Shown piece by piece: positions 48,481 through 55,496 of a stretch of DNA of 55,496 bases. Every line of letters starts with the position of its first letter. Within the stretch, counting starts at the first letter, position 1. A program made the position numbers and the translations under genes. Source of the stretch: Parabacteroides sp. (lineage in GTDB: Bacteria; Bacteroidota; Bacteroidia; Bacteroidales; Tannerellaceae); contig JALFJR010000031.1 of the NCBI GenBank assembly GCA_022775005.1, forward strand, positions 1-55,496, written 5' to 3'. The notes beneath the pieces are model-generated. The model worked only from the letters and a program-made list of their open reading frames with translations. It was not told where the DNA came from and searched no databases.

Positions 48481-51400
48481 ATGAGTCCTCTCCCGAACCC
48501 CGCAAGGTAAAGAGGGGGAGATAGACAAAAATACCGAGAAGCGACAGGATCAAGCCACCGATCGTGCCAGCAGCCAATGGGAACCAAAAGGCCTCTTTAT
48601 CTGCTCCCAACAAGAAGGGAACAAAGCCCAAGATAGTGGAGAGGATGGTCAGTAAGATAGGTGTGATCTTCGCATTCCAAGCCTTCAAGTAGGCACGTAA
48701 TGGGGTGAGCATTGGGAAACGCCTACGCAGCTGATTATACTCATTGAGGATATAAATGCTGGCATTCACCGTGATGCCACAGAGCAACACGAAAGAGGCA
48801 AAACCACCTTGATCGAAGTTCAACCGGAAAAGGTAGAAGGTCAAGAAGACCCCGATGTAGGAAATAGGGATCACGAAGATGACCGCCAACGGCTGTTTCA
48901 AGGAGTTGAACAGGATGCTTGTCGTGAAGAAAATGATGACAATGATCAGTCCCAACAGCAGATACTGGCTATTGTCGCTCTCAGTCCAGCTCCAATAGCT
49001 GCGCTCCGCCTGGGCGGTATAGCCCATCGGCATCAGTCGATTGAATACTTTGATCTCCCGCTCTTGGATCTTGTTTCCTTGCGAAGTCGCCCCCACATAT
49101 TCATATTGCAAGCATAGGCGATATTGCTGGTTCACCTTGGCTATCTCTTGCGGTGTCTGCCCCTTCTCCACCTGCGCCAACTCGGAGAGCTTATAGTGCG
49201 CCTCCCCGATCGAGAGCGGGATATGGCTTAAGCTCCAACGATCATATTCCCTCGATTGACGAGCCGTCAGACGAACAGGTTCCGTGCCGTTTTCTGCCAA
49301 GAGCTCCCCGGCAGGTAGATCCTTACCAAATACCGGAAGCAAAGCATCAAAGAGTTGGTTGGCCGAGAGCCCTTCCTGCGCCAAACGTGCCTTATTGAGT
49401 TGGAAATGAAACTCCTGATAGTCCTCTTTCCACCAAGAATATTGGGAATTGATGGAGACCTCTTTGATGCGGCGATAGGTCAGCAACTGCTCCCGTAGCC
49501 GCTCCGCCCAACCATACAACTCATCGTAGTTGTAGCCATACATATCAATCCGGTAGGAGCCCGCACTCTCCCGCACATCGTTGCTGAATCCCTGATCCGC
49601 CAAGCCGCTGACATTCCAACTGCCACCGCCCAGCTCCAAGGCTTTCGAGATCACCCGACTCTTCAACGTGTAGGGGAAACCATTGCGTTCGCTCTCTCGG
49701 GTGAAATAGACCTGAATGCCCGCTTGACGAGCGTTGTAGATGTGTGTCTGGAATTGGCGGATCTCCTTGAACCCACTGAGAAAAGCCTCCATCCGGCTGA
49801 TGAGGTGATTCATCTGTTCCAAGGTCGTCCCATTGGGCATGGAGGCGGAGATCTGCAAGACGGTCTCCTCGTTGCGGGTGAAATAGCTGCCCGCATATAC
49901 CTTCTCCACGAAAAGGCGCAACGTGCCGCCCAAGCTCTTATCCAAGATCGGTTTTACGGTCTCTTTCCACGTATCGGTCGCCACCCATTCATTATAGGTA
50001 TGGATCCAGAGCGAATCCCTTGCCGTCAGCGTTTTCTTTGGGTCTTTCGAAGTCAACTCAATCTTTTCCGGCAACAGGAACACAGGCAAGCCAAAAGCTA
50101 AGAGGAGCAACAGACAAGCGCTCTTCTTCCAACGCCCCAAGAAACAGATCTGCCTCTGGTAATAGTGCTGGAAGGCCAAGGCCATACCTCTTTGCTGAGC
50201 CTGCCAGCGTTTCCCCCGTGCGGAAAGCACAACCGATCTCCCTACCAACCCCATTTTCTCAATCAACGCAGGCACCAAGAACAGGGCAGTCAGCAACGAG
50301 ACCGCCAAGTTGATGATCACCACGGCGGCAAAGTCTTGCAGATTCAAGCGAAGCTCCTCATCGAGGAAAAAGACGATCACCAAGGCACCCATCGTCGTCA
50401 AGGTAGCGGCGAGGATTGAAAGGAAAGCCTCTCTGTTCTGATGTCGGCGGATGTGGTCGGTCATCACGATGGTATTGTCGATCACCAAACTGAGCGAGAT
50501 CGTGATACCTGCCAACGAGTAGAGCTGCATCTCCAATCCTAACAGGTAGTAGAAGATGACCGCCACACAAAGGTTCACGGCAAGGCTTACGACAATCAAG
50601 GCCAAATAACGCTTCTCACGGGTAATCAACCAAACAAAGAGCAACAAGATGAGCAACGTCAATCCGGTACGGACATAGATCTTATGCAATTCCTCTTCAA
50701 TGTATTCCGTCGCATCATAGCTCACATGCATTTCGTAGCCGGATGGGAGGATCGCACGGATCTGCGCCATCTCCTCCTTCACCTGCTTGGCGAGGCGCAA
50801 CTGATTGGCGGTCTCCTCCGCTTGCAGGGAAAGGTAGATCGAGTTGAGCCCGTTGATGCGGTAGTAGGACTGGGGTGCCTCCTCCTGATGCTTCACCTGC
50901 ACCAACTGGCTCAGGTGGATCAGCTGCCCCTCCTTGCCGCGCAGCAGGATCGCCTCCGCATCAAAGCCTGCCGTTTGTCGGTCATTCCTCAAAGCCAACC
51001 GGATCCACCGCTTCTCCCCGGTCGCATCTTGTTGATGAGCCAGCCCCAAGAACTCCTCCCGGTAATGCCGACTGATCGCCTCCTCGATGGCCGTCAAAGT
51101 GATGCCTAACTCAGTCAATTGCTGACTGTCGTAGATTAGCTGCCACTCCATAGGGGTTGCCCCGGTCACGTCGATCCGATAAATACCCGCCAAACGACTC
51201 AAGCGAGGCTTGATCTGCTCCTCCGCAAAGCGTTGGATCAAGAGAGGCGCAGCAGCGGCATTGAGCGTATAGCTCATGAAAGGTCGCTCCTCCTTGTCGT
51301 CCGGCCGACTCATTTGCAAGAGTGGATAGCTCAACGAGGCGGGCAACTCCGGCCACGTTTGTCGGATGATCGTAGAGACCTCAAAACGGGCGGCATCTAC

Positions 51401-51694
51401 CGGCGTATGCTTGTCCAACTCCAAGGTGATGCGCCCCCAACCGTTGCCAGAGGTGGAGGTAATCTCCTTGATTCCCTTCACCCGTGCGAACATCGCCTCC
51501 AACCGAGAGGTAACCTCCATCTCGATCACACGGGAGGAATTGCCCGGCATTTGATAGGAGACCGACAGCTTCGGCAGGGTGCGTGAGGGAGAGAGCTTGA
51601 CCGGCAACAAAGGCACGAGCGCCAAACCGACCAATGCCACGCAAAAGAACGCGACAATCAGGGTGAATGCGGAAATGGAAGATTTAGGAGCCAT
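48452..51694 (-). CDS. RND efflux permease, second of two
   Basis: A 1080-residue AcrB/CusA-type inner-membrane pump: N-terminal TM helix (LIVAFFCVALVGLALVPLLPV), large periplasmic loops, TM helices including LVIDNTIVMTDHIRRH and IIFFTTSILFNSLKQPLAVIF, and a final helix (TIGGLILSLLGIFVYLPLF). After this, the tail RGSGEDSFIPRSLQTH is partly encoded within the antisense of the AAA-ATPase gene (48452-48480), so the C-terminus was probably altered when that gene arrived. It overlaps the upstream permease by 11 bases. Confidence 0.9.
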   Translation of the reverse strand: MAPKSSISAFTLIVAFFCVALVGLALVPLLPVKLSPSRTLPKLSVSYQMPGNSSRVIEMEVTSRLEAMFARVKGIKEITSTSGNGWGRITLELDKHTPVDAARFEVSTIIRQTWPELPASLSYPLLQMSRPDDKEERPFMSYTLNAAAAPLLIQRFAEEQIKPRLSRLAGIYRIDVTGATPMEWQLIYDSQQLTELGITLTAIEEAISRHYREEFLGLAHQQDATGEKRWIRLALRNDRQTAGFDAEAILLRGKEGQLIHLSQLVQVKHQEEAPQSYYRINGLNSIYLSLQAEETANQLRLAKQVKEEMAQIRAILPSGYEMHVSYDATEYIEEELHKIYVRTGLTLLILLLFVWLITREKRYLALIVVSLAVNLCVAVIFYYLLGLEMQLYSLAGITISLSLVIDNTIVMTDHIRRHQNREAFLSILAATLTTMGALVIVFFLDEELRLNLQDFAAVVIINLAVSLLTALFLVPALIEKMGLVGRSVVLSARGKRWQAQQRGMALAFQHYYQRQICFLGRWKKSACLLLLLAFGLPVFLLPEKIELTSKDPKKTLTARDSLWIHTYNEWVATDTWKETVKPILDKSLGGTLRLFVEKVYAGSYFTRNEETVLQISASMPNGTTLEQMNHLISRMEAFLSGFKEIRQFQTHIYNARQAGIQVYFTRESERNGFPYTLKSRVISKALELGGGSWNVSGLADQGFSNDVRESAGSYRIDMYGYNYDELYGWAERLREQLLTYRRIKEVSINSQYSWWKEDYQEFHFQLNKARLAQEGLSANQLFDALLPVFGKDLPAGELLAENGTEPVRLTARQSREYDRWSLSHIPLSIGEAHYKLSELAQVEKGQTPQEIAKVNQQYRLCLQYEYVGATSQGNKIQEREIKVFNRLMPMGYTAQAERSYWSWTESDNSQYLLLGLIIVIIFFTTSILFNSLKQPLAVIFVIPISYIGVFLTFYLFRLNFDQGGFASFVLLCGITVNASIYILNEYNQLRRRFPMLTPLRAYLKAWNAKITPILLTILSTILGFVPFLLGADKEAFWFPLAAGTIGGLILSLLGIFVYLPLFTLRGSGEDSFIPRSLQTH

Positions 51695-54600
51695 ACTTAT
51701 AGACTAACGGGATAATAAACAGACTGACCAACGTACCGATCAACATCGCCGAGATCATGGCAATAGCTAACGGCTTCTGCAACTCACTCCCCATATCAAA
51801 CGAGAAAAGCAGTGGCACCATGCCGAAAATCGTGGTGAGCGAGGTCATGATGATGGGGCGTAGCCGACGCCGACCCGCCTCATGGATCGCTTCCATCATG
51901 GGAGTGCCTCCCTGTCGCAAGGTGTTGATCACATCAATCTTCAAGATGGAGTCGTTGATGATGATACCACAAGTCACCACAATACCGATCGCACTCATCA
52001 GGTTGAGCGAGTGGCCACACAGCCACAACACCAGCAGGGCCGCCGCCACATCAATCGGAATCTCAACCAGAACAATCAGCGGCTGCTTGAAACTCTCGAA
52101 CTGTGCCGCCAAGATGAAATACATCAACAGGATCGAGAGGAACAGGATAACCACCAGCTCGTTCAACATCTGCCGATTGGCAAAGAGACTGCCCGAGAAA
52201 TCCACCTTCCACTCCTGTGCGGCCGAGGCGTTCACCACCTCCCGCACCTGACGCATCAGGGTCTCCGCATCACGCACGCCATAGAAGCTGAAAGGGATGT
52301 ATTCCCCCTGCTTGCCAGCGGTCAAGGTCTTCAAATCCTCGCCGGGTACCACCTTGACCAACGCACGCAACGGCACCTGCCGACTCTGACCTGCCTCATC
52401 GGGCAACGTGCACACCAACGTCCGACTCAAGATCTCCTCCACGGTGCGCTCCTCACCCGATAGGTGGATGGGCAAATATTGCTGATAGGAGCGCAACGTG
52501 GCCACCTCGTTCTCCTTGAAAGCCGTGCGCAGGGTCCGATAGAGCTCCGCCTCGTCCACCCGATAGAGCAAGAGCCGTGTATGGTCGATAGACAGGTTCA
52601 ACTGCCCCTCGAACGCCACGCCCGTAGGGGACAGGCCCGTCCGCTCCTCCAAAGTCTGAGCGAATGCTTGCAACCGGTTCGCCTCCGGAGCCTGCTGCTT
52701 GTTGCGGGCATAAAACTCCGCCACCACATCCGCCTCCCCGGTCTCGAACAGCTTCTCGAAAACGGTCTCCGGAGGAGCAAACGTAAAGACCGCTTGCGGA
52801 TAGTGCGTGCGCAACCATCGCTCCACCGCTGCCTGCAAGGGAGCTACCTCGTCTGGACGAGCCGTCTTGAAATAGAGTTCCGCCTCCGATACCGCCAACT
52901 CCCGATCGCGGTTCAAGAGGAATTGCTGTTGACCGATATAGGCAGTATGCAACGCCCCCAGCCGATCCGCCTCGGCGAACAGCGCAAGCACCCGATCCCG
53001 GTTCTCCTCCACATGGATCGGCTCGTTCCACTCCACCCGTACCAACAGCTCCCGCTGGTCGATCTCCGGCATCCGACTTTTAGGGATCACGTAGAACAGC
53101 AAGGCGCACAACGGCAGGGTCACCGCCACACCACAGAGGCAACCCTTCGGATGGGCAAAGACCCAATCCACCCCAGCATCGTAGAACCGATCCAACGTAT
53201 GGGTCTGAATGGGATTATGGAAACGGTTGGACAACGCCCGCCAACGAAGGTCAGGCAAACTGTAGATCCATTGGTAAAGTACGGGAAGCAGCAGGATACC
53301 GGTCAAGTAGGAGGTCAATAGCCCCACCGTCACGGCAAAGGCTTGGTCGTAGAAGATCGCCCCGGCGATCCCACTCAGGAAGACCAACGGCACGAAGACG
53401 GCGATCGTGGTGAAGGTGGAGCTCAGCATAGGGGTGATCACCTCCGACGTACCTCGGTCGCACGCCTCAGCGATGCCCATCCCCCTCGCCCGGTATTGGG
53501 CGATATTCTCCGTCACGATGATCGCGCTGTCGATCATCATACCCAACGCCAAGATCAGGCCGGAGAGCGAGATGATGTTGAGCGACAGGTGAAACAGGTA
53601 GAAGAAGAGGAAACTGGTCACGAGGCTGACCACCATGCTCAGCCCGATCACCACCGGGCTCTTCACGTCACCCAGGAAAAGCAACGCCACCACGCAGATG
53701 AACAGGAAGCCCAGCGAGAGGTTTTGCTTCAAGTTCGAGATCGTATAGTTCAACAGCTCCGTCTGGTCACGGGTGATCGTGAAATCAATGTCGGGATTGA
53801 TCTGTCGGAAATAGGCGACCACCTCCCCCAGTGCCTCCTCCATCCGCTCCATGTTCTCGTCCGCCTGTTTGATGATGGCTAACGTCACCGCCCGCTTTCC
53901 CTTCGTCAGGGAGAGCCCCGTCTCCCGTTCAGGCACCACCTCCACCTTCGCCAGGTCCTTGAGCTGCAAGAGTCGATTGCCCTGTCGCAGGTAGATCGCC
54001 TCCACATCCTCCGGCGTGCGCAGCAGGGAGGAGAAGCGGATGTGATATTCGTAATAGCCATCTCGTACCACCATACTACCCGGATCCACGTTGTTGGCCA
54101 CCAAGGCACTCTCCAGATCGGCAACGCTCAGCCCCAGCATCTCCATCTTCCGCTCATCGGGCAGGATGCGCACCTGCCGCCCCACCAAACCGGTCACGTC
54201 CACCATCGCCACCTCCGGCAACTGCTCGATCCGTCGCTTGATGACCTGCTCCGCCAGCTGGCAGAGATCCAAGAAGGCCGCCTCGCTCTCTCCCCGCTTC
54301 AAGGTCAAGTTCAAGCAAAAAACGGGAATATCCGTCGCGCTGGCCTTCACCACACGGGGGCGATCCAACTCCCTCGGCAGGTAATTCATGGCCGCGTCAA
54401 TCTTCTCATTCACCTCGATAAAGGCCAAGTCCGTGTCCGTGCCATAGTCGAAACTCAGCCGAACGATCGCTGCCCCATCACGCGTCTCGCTATGGATGTC
54501 ACGCAAGCCCGCCACCTGCATCAGCTGCTGCCGGATGGTCTTCACCACCGTGTTCTCCAACTCCCGAGCCGAACGGTTCGCCCCCGTCACCTGCACGGTG

Positions 54601-54728
54601 ATCTCCGGGATAGCGATGTCGGGCAAGAGCGAGACAGGCAGCGTGAAATAGGTGGCCAACCCCATGATGAAAAAAGCGGTGAACGCCATCAATACCGCAA
54701 TAGGCCGTTGAAGCAAAAAACGAATCAT
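51684..54728 (-). CDS. RND efflux permease, first of two
   Basis: A 1014-residue AcrB-type permease: start MIRFLLQRPIAVLMAFTAFF, DIAIPEITVQVTGANRSARELENTVVKTI (shown in part), TM segment LILALGMMIDSAIIVTENIA with the conserved acidic residue, and C-terminal GIVVTCGIIINDSILKIDVI and SMVPLLFSFDMGSE-like region. Two different RND permeases in one operon are known from pumps that work as heteromers. Its promoter lies at 54781-54774. Adaptor and TolC are in the separate unit at 46336-43736. Confidence 0.92.
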   Translation of the reverse strand: MIRFLLQRPIAVLMAFTAFFIMGLATYFTLPVSLLPDIAIPEITVQVTGANRSARELENTVVKTIRQQLMQVAGLRDIHSETRDGAAIVRLSFDYGTDTDLAFIEVNEKIDAAMNYLPRELDRPRVVKASATDIPVFCLNLTLKRGESEAAFLDLCQLAEQVIKRRIEQLPEVAMVDVTGLVGRQVRILPDERKMEMLGLSVADLESALVANNVDPGSMVVRDGYYEYHIRFSSLLRTPEDVEAIYLRQGNRLLQLKDLAKVEVVPERETGLSLTKGKRAVTLAIIKQADENMERMEEALGEVVAYFRQINPDIDFTITRDQTELLNYTISNLKQNLSLGFLFICVVALLFLGDVKSPVVIGLSMVVSLVTSFLFFYLFHLSLNIISLSGLILALGMMIDSAIIVTENIAQYRARGMGIAEACDRGTSEVITPMLSSTFTTIAVFVPLVFLSGIAGAIFYDQAFAVTVGLLTSYLTGILLLPVLYQWIYSLPDLRWRALSNRFHNPIQTHTLDRFYDAGVDWVFAHPKGCLCGVAVTLPLCALLFYVIPKSRMPEIDQRELLVRVEWNEPIHVEENRDRVLALFAEADRLGALHTAYIGQQQFLLNRDRELAVSEAELYFKTARPDEVAPLQAAVERWLRTHYPQAVFTFAPPETVFEKLFETGEADVVAEFYARNKQQAPEANRLQAFAQTLEERTGLSPTGVAFEGQLNLSIDHTRLLLYRVDEAELYRTLRTAFKENEVATLRSYQQYLPIHLSGEERTVEEILSRTLVCTLPDEAGQSRQVPLRALVKVVPGEDLKTLTAGKQGEYIPFSFYGVRDAETLMRQVREVVNASAAQEWKVDFSGSLFANRQMLNELVVILFLSILLMYFILAAQFESFKQPLIVLVEIPIDVAAALLVLWLCGHSLNLMSAIGIVVTCGIIINDSILKIDVINTLRQGGTPMMEAIHEAGRRRLRPIIMTSLTTIFGMVPLLFSFDMGSELQKPLAIAMISAMLIGTLVSLFIIPLVYKYGS

Positions 54729-54773
54729 AAACGAAGCTTGTTGAATAAGTAGTGTACATTCATCGAATGGCTA

Positions 54774-54781
54774 CAAAGTTA
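54774..54781 (-). promoter_or_regulatory. -7 element of the RND permease unit
   Basis: On the minus strand TAACTTTG fits TAnnTTTG, ~46 bases before the permease ATG. No clear -33. The upstream 31 bases and 99-base repeat match those of the adaptor unit. Confidence 0.65.
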
Positions 54782-54812
54782 CAGGAAATGATCGAATCAT
54801 TGCCTTTTGGCA

Positions 54813-54911
54813 GGTGGACAAATGCGCAGGAGGAACGACTGAAATTCCTCCTGCATTTTCCTGTTTTTCAACGAAATACCGGAAATCCCGCAAAAACTCA
54901 GATGGACAAAT
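54813..54911. repeat. 99-base repeat, copy B (shared promoter-upstream module)
   Basis: Begins GGTGGACAAATGCGC and ends TGGACAAAT, as copy A does at 46399-46497. The middle forms a perfect 10-bp stem, GCAGGAGGAA with TTCCTCCTGC. Right-hand flank runs into the C39 fragment. Confidence 0.8.
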
Positions 54912-54952
54912 GTGTTTGCATATTTAAGCAACCGCTTGATCAACCGACATCC

Positions 54953-55087
54953 ACGGGTGATAAACGCCCGTTCACGCAAATATTGCACCGTATAGCTCCG
55001 CCCATAATACTTCGCGATCATCCGTAAGCAGGTCGGCCCACAATCCATCGAGTCTAATTGGCGATAGGTAGGGAAGGATTTGAACAT
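54953..55087 (-). pseudogene. 5' fragment of a C39-peptidase ABC transporter
   Basis: 45 residues, MFKSFPTYRQLDSMDCGPTC and then LRMIAKYYGRSYTVQYLRERAFITR, give the start of a C39 peptidase domain with the active-site Cys (MDCGPTC). Such transporters cut leader peptides off bacteriocins or other small peptides and export them. After FITR the match ends and the frame runs through unrelated bases into the 99-base repeat, reading to 54797. The peptidase His, TM and ATPase parts are missing, so the gene is truncated. Confidence 0.75.
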
Positions 55088-55124
55088 AGGTCTATTCCTT
55101 TAATTAAGATTCAGTATTTCCTAT

Positions 55125-55496
55125 TTACTTCAACTTCCCGATAAACAGCACCGGATTACTCTCCTCGTTGAGGCCGGGGAAGCGGGCGGCGAACAATGGA
55201 TTCGTCAACACCTTGTCCGGATAGAGCGGGATCACGCACCAGCCATCCCGCAAGGAGAAGACCACCTCCGGCTCCCAATTGAAGCGATCGTCGAAAATCA
55301 AACGCTTCATCAACCGTGTCGCACGGGTTTTCTTGTCTATCGTCGCATAGGCACACAACTCCTTTTGCCCACCCTCAAACCGTAGGAAGATCAACGAATC
55401 CGATTCCACGTAATAGGGGATGTGACCAATGTAACCGCTACGGCCATAATCATCATACAGTTGGCGTGAGGTTAATTGAGGCTGTGTCCAATACCC
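55125..55496 (-). CDS. C-terminal part of a beta-propeller-like protein (open at window edge)
   Basis: The frame is open from the window edge to 55125 (at least 123 residues), reading YDDYGRSGYIGHIPYYVESD, GQKELCAYATIDKKTRATRL, FNWEPEVVFSLRDGWCVIPL and ending NPVLFIGKLK. The style (short beta strands, aromatic-rich, ending FIGKLK) resembles the 6-bladed beta-propeller lipoproteins that often lie with C39-type exporters in Bacteroidales. That is a weak family call. It stops 37 bases before the C39 fragment, same strand, so they were probably one operon. Confidence 0.5.
   Translation of the reverse strand, partial: GYWTQPQLTSRQLYDDYGRSGYIGHIPYYVESDSLIFLRFEGGQKELCAYATIDKKTRATRLMKRLIFDDRFNWEPEVVFSLRDGWCVIPLYPDKVLTNPLFAARFPGLNEESNPVLFIGKLK

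Noticed and set aside
46337-55124. Composite transposon bounded by the 99-base repeats
   Set aside because: No transposase or target-site duplication is seen, and both copies sit at a fixed distance from promoters, which fits a regulatory or promoter-bearing repeat better.

Overview
The window looks like a chromosomal segment of a Bacteroidales gut commensal, most likely Parabacteroides or a close relative. Its first ~407 bases are the 5' part of a 16S rRNA gene on the minus strand, and the sequence as I remember it fits Parabacteroides. Promoters follow the Bacteroidetes pattern (TTTG about 19 bases before TAnnTTTG). Most secreted proteins are lipoproteins, and the families present (DUF4493, PCMD, DUF4270, DUF3098, DUF3575, DUF6562) are typical of Bacteroidales. 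All function calls come from reading motifs; no database was searched.

Layout. (1) 1-660: 16S rRNA and its promoter. (2) 661-16104, minus: a 1808-codon InlB-B-repeat protein with a T9SS-like C-terminal domain, a repeat-filled gap, then a six-gene operon of five lipoproteins (DUF4493 and/or PCMD domains) and an outer-membrane barrel. (3) 16137-17500, minus: panC-panD. (4) 17510-25693, plus: a housekeeping run of glycogen-synthase-like protein, DUF4270, ftsX, DUF3098, uppP, truB, queA, folK and a small basic protein, then metK behind a candidate SAM-II riboswitch. (5) 25916-28844, minus: YfcC-type carrier and rmuC. (6) 29048-31323, plus: a structured leader RNA ending in a strong terminator just before a MATE pump, then a PIN toxin-antitoxin pair whose antitoxin has an in-frame TAG. 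(7) 31324-37870, mostly minus: a fimbria-like locus in which two of four genes are disrupted, with REP-type intergenic sequence. (8) 38144-41494, minus: GH2 beta-galactosidase; 41756-43705, plus: ABC-F ATPase. (9) 43736-55496, mostly minus: an RND efflux system split into TolC+adaptor and two permeases by an oppositely oriented AAA-ATPase/PD-(D/E)XK gene. The two halves carry matching ~140-base promoter regions. A C39-peptidase transporter fragment and a partial propeller-like protein lie upstream.

The parts most worth following up are the DUF4493/PCMD surface operon, the MATE leader RNA, the duplicated promoter module of the split RND system, the cluster of broken genes between 30.6 and 37.9 kb, and short-word palindrome arrays, one of which appears to have been inserted in frame inside a signal peptide.
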